From Sinonovacula constricta (taxonomy: Eukaryota; Mollusca; Bivalvia; Cardiida; Solecurtidae): DNA of 64,000 nucleotides. The notes beneath the pieces were generated by a model that was given only the letters and a program-made list of their open reading frames with translations, searched no databases and was not told the origin of the DNA. A program made the position numbers and the translations under genes. The stretch is from the NCBI GenBank assembly GCA_007844125.1, contig CM017573.1:9399052-9463051 (forward strand), in the 5' to 3' direction. Shown one piece after another: positions 11,155 through 22,700 of this stretch; positions within the stretch are counted from its first letter, which is position 1, and every line of letters begins with the position of its first letter.

Positions 11155-11235
11155 GGAAAAAGTTAACCTCAAGATTCGAACTATAGGCCTCCCCAATACT
11201 AGCGGTTCACTATACCAACTGAGCTAAAGAGGCTC
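11155..11235 (-). repeat. tRNA-like SINE head
   Basis: On the minus strand GCTCAGTTGGTATAG resembles an A box and AGTTCGAATCTTG a B box at tRNA-like spacing. No full cloverleaf can be folded by eye, so it is more likely a SINE head than a working tRNA gene. Confidence 0.5.
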
Positions 11236-11980
11236 AGTGAATAAACTACCAGTGAACAAGGGATGCGGGTGGTGGGGTTGTCCAACCAACCAGGTAAAAT
11301 TGTGAAAACACATACATGTAAGCTTAAAAAATAAGCATTTAAAGTAAAATTTTGGATTTTGACAGCTAAGGTCGAAGATAGGGTCCCTTACTGTGTATAC
11401 ACATCTAGTATTTACTGCGCTTATGTTGAATGGATCTTGATTAAAACCCTACCCACCAAAATTTTCTGGATCCGCCCCTGCAGTATAACCGCTACACTTC
11501 TCTGTTCTAGCAAAAGATGTTCACCCTGAATCACATCCCAGGTTCTACTATACACCACTGTTTAATATCACGCATTATTTGAGCTTGCATGCATGTGTTT
11601 TCACAACTCTTTGTATTCACAAATCTATTGTGAATATTTATTATTTTAAATTAAAAAAATCACCAGTCTAAACAGACAAAGCAAACACAAGGACGTCTGA
11701 GGAGCCTGTGAAAGAATCTATGCGTCTATGTTGATTTTTTTCATTCATGTTCACTTATTTCATTCACAAATCCATATGCTCTTATTACATTGTGATTATA
11801 TTTAATTCATGCTGTGATGTTTGGTATTTTTAATTATTATTAAACATTGAATTAAGAATAAAAATATTTACTAGAATGACTTAGTTATTGTGTAACCCTA
11901 TACAGAGATAAAAAAAATTAAGTACTTTCCGTATCAATATCATTAATCACACCTGTTGCCAATCATTTTTACTACAGTGG
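11236..11980. other. AT-rich sequence, no gene seen
   Basis: No coding frame or ordered repeat is supported. Confidence 0.4.
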
Positions 11981-11984
11981 CGAA

Positions 11985-12075
11985 TCGTTATTCATCTGTG
12001 GAGAATCGTTATGTGGCAAATCGTTATTGTGGCGAATCGTTAATATACCGTCAATCGTAAGCGATTATGATTCGT
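11985..12075 (+). repeat. Short imperfect tandem repeat GTGGCGAATCGTTAT
   Basis: The motif appears four times in variant form (GTGGCGAATCG, GTGGAGAATCG, GTGGCAAATCG, GTGGCGAATCG) within about 70 bp, and is followed by an inverted echo, AATCGTAAGCGATTATGATTCG. Confidence 0.6.
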
Positions 12076-12455
12076 GCAATGTCGGAAGACTTCCATCACA
12101 AACAAATATTGGGATTTATATCGATGGCAATTGGGGTCTAATTTACGTATGCTCAGTATTTGAACATCTTCAAATGGAGCGCCATAGAACTAATGGGTGG
12201 CTTTAAACATAAAACAATGAAAAGTACTTAGGAGCTGAGCATAGATCTGTTAATCAGAAGGCATTTTAAAGAACCCATTTTGAAGTGATTTGATTGTCTT
12301 ATCCTAAATGCTTATTAATGATTTTTATATGACACAAGGGGTTAAACTTGTAAATATTGCCAATATTGGCATCAAGCTGATCACAAAGATAAAATATATC
12401 ATCAATATTTTAGTGCATATAGGCACTTCCAACAGCCTTGCTGTTGGGTTAACCC

Positions 12456-12523
12456 TTTAGCGACGTGGTTGAGTGCCTGGACTACTGATCTGGCGGACCG
12501 GGTTCGAATCCCCGTTAGGACCA
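12456..12523 (+). repeat. tRNA-like sequence (SINE head or pseudogene)
   Basis: GTGGTTGAGTGCCTGG resembles an A box and GGTTCGAATCC is a perfect B box 35-40 nt later. The acceptor stem halves do not pair convincingly. Confidence 0.5.
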
Positions 12524-12940
12524 GGATTATTGTCTCCTCTGAAATTTACTTTAATATTCAATGCTAGAGAATAGAACAGTTGGTGTGAAAACGTACGCGT
12601 TAAGAATAAAAATAAAAAAAATAAATAGAATAATACTTACAAGACAAATCTACAATTGCTGCCAATGTTTAATCTAAACTTTCAAACTTCGCGCTAATTG
12701 CGATAATTTAAAATCGCATATTTTCGGCTACAATTTGCATGCTTTTAGAGTTATCTCCCATGCCGCGCCCAGTGGCCAAATAGTCATTCGCGAACGAGGC
12801 TGCCACTTCCGTGTTTTTTAACAAAAATGGTGAATTAGTCAGCCTAGTAGTGTAATTTAATTATATATTATTCCTTCGCCGGAACTTTAACATAAATACG
12901 TTGAAGTAACATCGAGTGCCTGTGATTGTGTTAGAATAGT

Positions 12941-13252
12941 TCAAAGTGACCTTCTAGGAGCCAGCATTTTCGGCCAGATCGAGTGTTTCATCTGGACTAG
13001 GGGTGGCTTGTCGGTAATATAGGTGCAAATTCTTCCGGGTTGTGGTAAATTGTGTGCAGGATCCACTAGTGGTCCAAGCCAAGTCAGTATGTTCTTTATT
13101 GGGGAATAAGATAACAAACGCTTTACATCTTTTGGTCTTTTTAATATACTGCAAGTCGTGGCTGCAATCAGCTTAATTTCTTTCCTATAGTTAGTTTCCA
13201 CATTAGTAAAGATCTTGGCAGCCATCTTTGCTTGGGTATGACTAAATAGCAA
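12941..13252 (-). CDS. Unidentified short open frame (speculative)
   Basis: Reading from the internal ATG at 13225, in the context CAAAGATGGCTGCC, gives about 95 residues that start MAAKIFTNVE and contain KRPKDVKRLLSYSP and PLVDPAHNLPQPGR. A second frame on the same strand (13154-12954) is also open and looks just as plausible, which fits an old frameshifted remnant or a chance frame. The start lies next to one arm of the inverted repeat at 13235-13302, so a transposon-derived gene is possible. No family recognised. Confidence 0.25.
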   Translation of the reverse strand: MLFSHTQAKMAAKIFTNVETNYRKEIKLIAATTCSILKRPKDVKRLLSYSPIKNILTWLGPLVDPAHNLPQPGRICTYITDKPPLVQMKHSIWPKMLAPRRSL

Positions 13253-13302
13253 ATAGTCATCAAAAGTCGAATGATTAAACAGCGTATTGTCGATTACAGG
13301 CT
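13235..13302 (-). repeat. Left arm of a 68-bp inverted repeat pair
   Basis: The minus strand reads AGCCTGTAATCGAC, ATACGCTGTTTAATC and ATTTAGTCATACC, matching 15562-15629 on the plus strand at roughly 90 per cent identity, 2.26 kb away. Confidence 0.75.
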
Positions 13303-13589
13303 ATCAACTCGTCGCTGTGATGCATTTCTTAAAAAAAAATATAATAATTATTAAAATGATAATGATGTTAAAGAGGACGACTAGAAAAGGCTCAGGAGAA
13401 AATGAAGAATTCGACACCACAGACATCCCCAAAAGTGGAAGAAAGGCAAATTTATTTTTAGAAGGAGTTACAGAAAAATAAATTCAGTTATCTTAAAGTA
13501 TTAAATACACTGAGGTTGTTGGTAATAAACGCTGATAAATCAGACATGTAGAATCAAATGTAAATCGGGAGTGGTTAAAATTGAACATG

Positions 13590-13692
13590 TGTGTATGTGC
13601 GTGTGTGCGCGTGTGTGTGTTTGTTAGTGTGCGTGTGTGGTTGTGTGTATGTGCGTGCGTGCAAGTGTGTGTGTGTGTGTTCGTGCGTATGT
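13590..13692 (+). repeat. (TG)n-type microsatellite, impure
   Basis: Alternating GTGTGTGC and GTGTGTAT runs. The opposite strand reads as THTHTH-rich frames, which are artefacts. Confidence 0.85.
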
Positions 13693-14627
13693 AGTTGGTG
13701 TCAGACGGCGACAATTGTATGAATACACACCTACCAACCGGTGACACCCACCAAACCGTGGACGTCCCCGGATATACTGTTGCTGAAATCGGTGCATACA
13801 GGCATTTAAAGATAACATATGTGAAATTCGCGGATATCGCTGCATGTCCCCAGTTAACCATATTGGTACGGACCACAATATACACAACTGATTTGGACAT
13901 GGTATTACACAGGCGTCCCCGTTTATCTTTAGTTCTTCTAAAAGACATACACTTCTAAAAGACATACACACTTTTACCACCACGTCCCCGTTTATGCGCT
14001 ATATATATTAAACAATCACACACAGAAGCAGCATCTGTGTAGCACTATTAATCCACTGATCAAGCACTGTTGTAATAGAGTAATAGTAATTGCTGTTGTT
14101 GATAGCTTTAGAAATACTTCATTACCGTTTAAATTAGGAATGTCAACGGTTAACCGGATAACAATTTGCTCTCCAGTTAACCGCATTAATTGCATATAAC
14201 TTTGAAAAGAAATATTATCAATTGTACGTCTGTGCTAAATTCAAGTGTTATATAAACAATTGTTGACAGCATTAATGAAATAAATCTATCATAAAATCAA
14301 AATTGGATCAAGGCAATAAATAAATCAGCTAACTGAGACTAGACAAGATAGGAACTATGACATACACCATATTATCTTTAATTACACAGGAGCAAAATAT
14401 TGAAATATTTCACGCCTTCTTAAATTCGATCAACCAAAAGCAAACCAAAACTTGTTTAAAAATCAACTGGAAGTTATTTCAAAGGGAAGTTTACATGTGT
14501 ATTTGATAATGATGAAACCGAAACTTAAATTTAACTTGGAGAAGGAAGAGGGAAGTATTTTTTTTCCGTAAAGATGAAGAGTGCGCTATTGTTTCATTCA
14601 TGACAAGAGATTGTATTACAAGGAAAC
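13693..14627. other. Unique-looking sequence without a supported gene
   Basis: An 87-codon plus-strand frame (13695-13958) and two minus-strand frames overlap here, none with splice or start context that favours it. A 15-17-bp direct repeat (CTTCTAAAAGACATACAC) sits at 13935-13970. Confidence 0.35.
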
Positions 14628-15629
14628 TATTGGTGGCTGTTAAAGCACTTTTTTATTAGCTTCATAACATTTTCGTTGAGGTCATGTAAATGCTTAGCAA
14701 GTAAATACGGTAAAATTGTAAGTACATTCTTTTAACTGATTCAATAGGTATAGTTTGACCAATGAACCTATTGAAATTTGACCATACGCTATTTAGTCAT
14801 TTGACTATTTGTCACCGTTTTTTGCGTTTTTTATACACATTTCTGGTTAGATTTTGGACTCAAATTAACGAAATGACATTTTTCTTACGCAAAAGAACAT
14901 TTATTTATTTATATATTTATTTATAGATGAATAAATAAATAAATAATATATATTTATGACAATGAAAATATGAAGCCTATGCCTATATAACAGCCTGAGA
15001 TCGACTATATATATGCTGTTAAGTCATTTGACTATTTGTGACTATTTGTCACCGTTTTTGCGTTATTTATGCACATTTCAGTTGAGATTTCGGTCTCAAA
15101 ACCAGCGAAATGACTTTCCTAATGCAACAGAACATTTACAATAAATGAAACCATGGAACCTTTGCCTATATAACAGCATTTTAGCTCAGGTTCAAACGGT
15201 GACTATTTGTGAGCGTCCACGGGCCAGCTCGGTCGACTATTTGTGGCTGTTAAAGCACTATTTGGGATTAAATTCATAACATTTTCGTTAAGGTCATGTA
15301 AATGTTTATCAAGTTAATACGGTAAAATTGTAAGTACATTCTTTTAACTGTTCCAAATGGCATAGTTTGACCAATGAACTGACTGAAATTTGACTATACG
15401 CTATTTAGTCATGTGACTATTCGTGACTATTTGTCACCGTTTCTTGTGCTATCTAAGCACATTTCTGATTAGATTTCGGTCTCAAACCAACAAAATGACC
15501 TTTTCCTAATGCAAAAGAACATTTACAATCAATGAAAACATGGAACATATGCCTATATAACAGCCTGTAATCGACTATACGCTGTTTAGTCATTCGACTA
15601 TTTGTGACTATTTGCTGTTTAGTCATACC
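14628..15629 (+). repeat. 611-bp direct duplication with GACTATTTG subrepeats
   Basis: The stretch 14628-14805 (GGTGGCTGTTAAAGCAC, CATAACATTTTCGTTGAGG, GTAAGTACATTC) is repeated at 15239-15417, an offset of 611 bp. Inside both, GACTATTTGTGACTATTTG and TCACCGTTTTTTGCG blocks recur at about 14805, 15030 and 15415. Confidence 0.75.
15562..15629 (+). repeat. Right arm of the 68-bp inverted repeat pair
   Basis: AGCCTGTAATCGACTATACG then TTTAGTCATTCGAC and TTTAGTCATACC, the inverse of 13235-13302. Confidence 0.75.
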
Positions 15630-16448
15630 GTCTTTTGCTTAGCAATAACCGCGCACCATGGTAGCTGCGCAGGGGAGATAATTTTGGAAAATCGGACAAT
15701 CTGACCCCATTACCCCCTCTTTACATTAAACTGTTCTGCGATTAAATCCAAGCACTCAGAATGTAAATATGTTAATTTATGTGTAGAAAACCGTCAAAGT
15801 TGACGTTTATGACGTTTGATTTCTCGAAAAGAACGACAGAGGGTAGAAAAATAGTTTCCAAAGTTTTCAGTTTCTGAATTTTTTACGTCATAGGCCTTAA
15901 TCGCTGGAAAAACTATTGTTATTAAAGAGGAAAATCAATATTTTAATAAACAAATGCAAACCTGTAGGTCTTTTCTTACGTAAACCTATAGATTTTTTGT
16001 TGCGGAATAGACAATTGTTTTGTAGCTGCAAGGGATGTAACTCCTTCTTAATGCAGAATTGCTCAGTAATTCTCAATTCTCAAAATAAGATTTTATACAA
16101 AGTTAAATTTGTTCAAATTGTTATAAATGTTTTGTTGTTTAATAATTTATATAAGGTATAAAATATTATCAATAAAGGTGGAATTAATGAAAAAGAAACA
16201 TTGAATCCTTATATAGATATATCTGTTATCATAATATAGTCAAATAACAGATCATATACAACAAAAATATATTAAACAATATAAAGTCATATAACTTTAT
16301 TGTGGTCGACTTGTCGCCTTAAATTTTTTGCAGCTGAGTTCGAATAGTCTTTGGGTTGAATAGTCACATACCCAGCAGGACATACTTCTTGTTCTTGCAG
16401 CAGACTTTTTTGTACATACCGTTTGAAATCTTGTGCCAGATAGTAAAT
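15630..16448. other. Upstream region of the TRIM-like gene
   Basis: Presumed 5' UTR or first intron. Possible acceptors precede the ATG (TTTTTTGCAG near 16333 and GTGCCAG at 16439), so a noncoding first exon may lie further left. No clear TATA box is assigned. Confidence 0.35.
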
Positions 16449-16756
16449 ATGGCAACTGCAATTGATGCAGAGAAGTGGTCGGATGAATATAAAGATGCTA
16501 AGTGTTCCAATTGTGCCAAGAAGAAAAAAGACCAGATTGCAGATTATTACTGCTATGACTGCAATAAACATCTGTGTACACCATGCTTAGGATTCCATAA
16601 TGATTGGAATGAAAACCACAATGTAGTGAAAGGACAAGGAGACAACAAAGATGTGCTGACTGAAAAATGTGGGAAACATGCTGATGAATTGATAACATTG
16701 TACTGTCGCCTGCACGATGAACTGCTGTGTAAAAAATGTCGCCTCTTGGATCACAG
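16449..16756 (+). CDS. TRIM-like gene, exon 1: tandem B-boxes
   Basis: ATG in AATATGGCA context gives 102 codons plus two bases. The frame is open upstream to 16356, but this start fits family length, since the B-box begins at residue 19. B-box 1 ligands are C19, C22, C35, C38, C43, C46 and two of the histidines H50/H57. B-box 2 has C74, H77, C86, H89, C94, C97 and H102, with the eighth ligand C105 supplied by exon 2. The exon ends CACAG then a GTCAGT donor, splitting the codon for R103. A read-through would stop soon after at LP. The intron starts with a MITE terminus 15 bp downstream. Confidence 0.88.
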
Positions 16757-19700
16757 GTCAGTTATCTTACCTTAAAGGTGGTTTCCAACAGTTTGTATCT
16801 TATGCATGAATCAACACCTTAACCCAATTCTAAGGAATTTGTGCCCAGTTGCGGCATAAACTTACTGTAGTTTAGACAAATGTCAGCCAATACACATTAT
16901 GAAATATATCGATGTACATGACCATGCTTTCCAAACCTATAAATAAGGTTGATGGAGGTTCAGCTTAAATGTCAGAACTGGTTACCAGGGTGATCAGGAA
17001 AACATGATTTCAAAAGTTAGTGGTCACAAGGGATTTTTATAGTTTAAAAAAAAGGAAATACATTTTTGTAATGACAATCAGGGCTTTATCCTTTATTATT
17101 TCACTGTGAAACTTGGATATATAGGACCAATGAATATCATATTGTGGGATCTTTTCAGGTAACAATACTAACAATCCATTTTACTGACACCAACGAGTCA
17201 GGCGTAATGCTGTCCCCTTAGCCTCAAGCATAAGGGAGGGAAGCCACCACTACCGACTTTAAAGTCTTTGGTTTGACACGGCCGGGGTTTGAACCTGCGA
17301 CCTCCCGATCCGCAAGCCGACGCTCTACCACCTGAGCTATTTGCGTCTGGTGAGCAGATCTTGCTTAAACCGCATTAGTACTGTTTGGCAAATCAGTATA
17401 TAGTGGTACTAAGTAAAGTCGATACTGGACTATGATACCAGATTTCTTTTCTGAAAAAAAGGTTATGGGCCAGGAGCCTTTGAGAAATGAGAAGGGGAAC
17501 ATTCTACCGTGTTTTATTAAAAAGGGGGGAAATGTGCATGTTTTAATTTTTTTTTTTTGAAATAGAGATGGCCTTGTAATAAACATACAAGATGCATAAT
17601 AGCCGTAATTTTTAAACTTGTATGTTTATTACAAGGCCATATCTCTGTCTTCTTAAAGGCGCCTCAAAACCCTTATATAAGTGACCCCCCCCCCCCCCCC
17701 AATTTATTTATCCACCCAGCATGTGTGGGCATCTGTTTTCTGATAAGCGAGGCTGCCACAGTCTGTCACAATGTGTCTGTAACACAGGTATTGTTCAAGA
17801 TCCAAGTGTATGTATGCTATATTTAGGGGTTGAATATTTGTCATATAGGAAAACGTTGAAAATCTTTTAAAAATCTACAAGATCAAGAGCCTTAATATTT
17901 GGTATACATGTTCATTGATTAAAGATTGTTCAAAAAATTTTCATCCATCAAAAAACATGACTGCAAGTGATCTACCCACAGCATTTTGTCAGGAGACCTA
18001 CCCATAGCCTGTTGTCAGGTAATCTACCCACAGCTTGTTGTCCGGGAACCTTACCACAGCTTGTTATCAGGGAGCCTACCCACAGCTGGTTGTCAGAGAA
18101 CCTACCTACAGCTGGTTGTCAGGAGACCTACCCACAGCCTGTTGTCAGTAGACCGACCCACAGCCTGATGTCAGGAGACTACACACAGCTGGTTGTCAGG
18201 GAACCTTCCTACATCTTGCAGTCAGGGAACCTACCCACAGCATGTTGTCAGGAGACCTACCCACATCCTGTTGTCAGGAGATCACCCACAGCCTATTGTC
18301 AGGAGACTACATACAGCATTATGTCAGGAGACCTACCCACATCTGGTTGTCAGGGAACTTAACCACAGCTGGTTGTCAAAAGACCTACACACAGCTTTTT
18401 GTCAGGGAACCTATCCACACAGCATGTTGTCAGGAGACTTACCCACCGCCTGTTGTCAGGAGACTACACACAGCTGGTTGTCAGGAGCTTAAGGGAACCT
18501 ACCCACAGCTGGTTGTCGGGGAACCTACCCACAGCTGGTTGTCAGGGAACCTACCAACATCTGGCGGTCATGAGAACCTACCCACAGCTTGTTGTCAGGG
18601 AACCTGCCCACAGCATGTTGTCAGGAGACCTGCCCACAACCTGTTATCAGGAGACCTACCCACAGCCTGTTGTCAGGAGACCTACCCACAGCTTGTTGTC
18701 AGGAGACTACACATAGCTGGTTGTCAGGGAACCTACCAACATCTTGCTGTCAGGGAACCTACCCACAGCTTGTTGTCAGGAGACCTACCCACAGCCTGTT
18801 GTCAGGAGAACTACCCAGTCTGTTGTCAGGAGACTACACACAGCTGGTTGTCAGGCAACCTACCCACATCTTGCAGTCAGGGAACCTACCCACAGCTTGT
18901 TGTCAGGAAATCTACCCACATAAGGTTCTTAGGGAACCTACCCACAGCCTTTTGTCAGAAGTCTACACAGAGCTCATTGTCAGGGAACCTACCCACAGCC
19001 TGTTGTCAGGAGACTACACACAGCTTGTTGGCAGGAAACCTACCCACATCTTGCAGTAAGGGAACCTACCCACAGCGTGTTGTCGGGAAATCTACCCACA
19101 GCTTGTTATCAGGGAATCTACCCACAGCCCATTTCAGGGAAGCTATCCACAGCTTGTTGTCAGGGAACCTACCCACATCTGGTGGTCAGGAGACCTACAC
19201 AAATCTTGTTGTCAGGGAACCTACCCACAGTCTGTTTTCAGGAGACCTACCCACATCTTGCACTCAGAGAACCTACCCACAGTCTGTTGTCAGGAGACCT
19301 ACCCACAGCCTGTTGTCAAGAGACCTACCCATAGCCTGTTGTCAGGTAATCTACCCACAGCTTGTTGTCCGGGAACCTTACCACAGCTTGTTATCAGGGA
19401 GCCTACCCACAGCTGGTTGTCAGAGAACCTACCTACAGCTGGTTGTCAGGAGACCTACCCACAGCCTGTTGTCAGTAGACCGACCCACAGCCTGATGTCA
19501 GGAGACCTACCCACAGCTTCTTGTCAGGAGACTACACACAGCTGGTTGTCAGGGAACCTTCCTACATCTTGCAGTCAGGGAACCTACCCACAGCTTGTTG
19601 TCAGGAGACCTACCCACATCCTGTTGTCAGGAGATCACCCACAGCCTGTTGTCAGGAGACTACATACAGCATTATGTCAGGAGACCTACCCACATCTGGT

Positions 19701-22700
19701 TGTCAGGGAACTTAACCACAGCTGGTTGTCAAAAGACCTACACACAGCTTTTTGTCAGGGAACCTATCCACACAGCATGTTGTCAGGAGACTTACCCACC
19801 GCCTGTTGTCAGGAGACTACACACAGCTGGTTGTCAGGAGCTTAAGGGAACCTACCCACAGCTGGTTGTCGGGGAACCTATCCACAGCTGGTTGTCAGGG
19901 AACCTACCAACATCTGGCGGTCATGAGAACCTACCCACAGCTTGTTGTCAGGGAACCTGCCCACAGCATGTTGTCAGGAGACCTGCCCACAACCTGTTAT
20001 CAGGAGACCTACCCACAGCCTGTTGTCAGGAGACCTACCCACAGCTTGTTGTCAGGAGACTACACACAGCTGGTTGTCAGGGAACCTACCAACATCTTGC
20101 TGTCAGGGAACCTACCCACAGCTTGTTGTCAGGAGACCTACCCACAGCCTGTTGTCAGGAGAACTACCCAGTCTGTTGTCAGGAGACTACACACAGCTGG
20201 TTGTCAGGCAACCTACCCACATGTTGCAGTCAGGGAACCTACCCACAGCTTGTTGTCAGGAAATCTACCCACATAAGGTTCTTAGGGAACCTACCCACAG
20301 CCTTTTGTCAGAAGTCTACACAGAGCTCATTGTCAGGGAACCTACCCACAGCGTGTTGTCAGGAAATCTACCCACAGCTTGTTATCAGGGAATCTACCCA
20401 CAGCCCATTGTCAGGGAAGCTATCCACAGCTTGTTGTCAGGGAACCTACCCACATCTGGTGGTCAGGAGACCTACACAAATCTTGTTGTCAGGGAACCTA
20501 CCCACTGTCTGTTTTCAGGAGACCTACCCACATCTTGCACTCAGGGAACCTACCCACAGTCTGTTGTCAGGAGACCTACCCACAGCCTGTTGTCAGGAGA
20601 CTACACACAGCTTGTTGTCAGGGAACCTACCCACAGCCGGTTGTCAGGAGACTACACACAGCTGCCTGTCAGGGAACCTATCCACATCTTGCAGTCAGGG
20701 AACTTACCCACAGCCTGTTGTCGGGAGACCTACCCACAGTTTGCTATCAGGAGACTTACCCAAGTCTGTTGTCAGGAGACTTTGTTGTCAGGGAACCTAC
20801 CCACAGCCCCTTGTCAGGGAACCCGACCACAGCAGGTTCTCAGGGAACCTACCCACAGCCTTTTGTCAAAAGACTACACAGTGCTCATTGTCAGGAAACT
20901 ACCCACAGCCTGTTGTCAGAACTACCCACAGCTTGTTGTCAGAAGACTACACACAGCTGGTTGTCAGGGAACCTACCCACAGCTTGTTGCCAGGGAACCA
21001 CTCCACAGCCTTTTTTCAGAAGAATACACAAAGCTGGTTGTCAGAGAACCTACCCACAGCCTGTTGTCAGGAGACCTACCCACAGCTTGTTGTGAGGGAA
21101 CCTACACACAGCTTGTTGTCACAGGACCTACCCACAGCCTGTTGTCAGGGGACTTACCCACAGCCTGTTGTCAGAAGACTATACACACCTAGTGGTCATG
21201 GAACCTACCCACAGCCAGTTGTCAAGAGATCTACCCACAGCCTGTGGTCAGGGAACCTACCCATAGCTTCTTGTCAGAAGACTACCCATAGCTGGTTGTC
21301 AGGGAACCTACCCACAGCTTTTTGTCAAAGAACCTACCCACAGCCTGTTGTCAGGGAACCAACCCACAGCTTGTTGCCAGAGAGCCTACCCACAGCTTTT
21401 TGTCAAGTAACCTACCCACAGCTTGTTGAAATGGGGAACCACTCCACAGCCTTTTGTCAGAAGACTACCCACAGCTGGTTGTCAGGGAACCTACCCACAG
21501 CTTTTTGTCAGGGAACCAACCCACAGCTTGTTGTCAGGGAACCTACCCATAGCCAGTTGTCAGGAGATCTACCCACAGCCTCTTGTCAGGGAACCTACCC
21601 ATAGCTTGTTGTCAGAAGACTACCTATAGCTGGTTGTCAGGGAACCTACCCACAGCTGGTTGTCAGGGGAACTACCCATAGCTTGTTGTCAGGGAACTTA
21701 ACCAGAGCAGGTTGTCAGGAGACTCACCCATATCTGGTTATCAGGTGACCTACCGGTTATCAGGTGACCTACCCACAGCATGTTGTAACGAAAACTACCC
21801 CTAGCTTGTTGTCAGGGAACCTACCTATAGTGGCTTGTCAGGAGACTTACCTATGTGTGGTTGTAAGTAGACCTACCCACAGCGGGTTGTCAAGGGAACT
21901 ACACATAGCTTGTTTTCAGAAGACTACCCATAGCTGGTTGTCAGGGAACCTACCCACAGCTGGTTGTCAGGGAATCTACCCACAGCCTGTTGTCAGGGGA
22001 ACTACCCATAGCTTGTTGTCAGGGAACCTAACCAGAGCAGGTTGTCAGGAGACTCACCCATATCTGATTATCAGGTGACCTACCCACAGCATGTTGTAAC
22101 GAAAACTACCCCTAGCTTGTTGTCAGGGAACCTACCTATAGTGGCTTGTCAGGAGACTTACCCATGTGTGGTTGTAAGTAGACCTACCCACAGCGGGTTG
22201 TCAAGGGAACTACCCATAGCTTATTGCTTGTTATCAGGGAACCTACCCACTGCAGGTTGTCAGGAGACTTAACCATGACTGGTTGTCAGGAGACTTACCC
22301 AAAGCTGGTTGTCAGGGGAACTACCTACAGCATGTTGTCCAGGGACCTACCCACAGCCTGTTGTCATGAGACCTACCAACAGCAGATTATTTTGAGACCA
22401 AACCACTGTGTGTTATCAAGAGACCTAACCACAGCAGGTTGTCTTCAGACCTAACTACAGCGTGTTTAAAGTGACCTAACAACAGCAGGTTGTCTTCAGA
22501 CCCAACCACAGCAGGTTGTCTTCGGACCTAACCACAGCAGGTTGTCAGGAGACCTAACCACAGCCTGTTGTCAGAAGACCTAACCACAGCGTGTTGTCAG
22601 GAGACCTTACCACAGTGGGTTATCAGGAGATCTAACCACAGTGGGTTATCAAGAGATCTTACCACAGCAGATAATTAGGAGACATAACCACAGTGGGTTA

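Noticed and set aside
13624..13983. Overlapping minus-strand frames with Thr/His repeats
   Set aside because: The repeat part is read from the TG microsatellite, and several frames overlap; no single one is favoured.
16356..16448. Longer N-terminus for the TRIM-like protein
   Set aside because: The frame is open upstream (MNSHIPSRTYFLF...), but it lies in AT-rich sequence crossing possible acceptors, and family members start shortly before the first B-box.
19595..21604. 669-codon frame and the other long frames in 17967-22270
   Set aside because: They follow the 26-bp array in every plus frame at once. There is no start context, no splice site and no domain; the protein repeat is a by-product of the DNA repeat.
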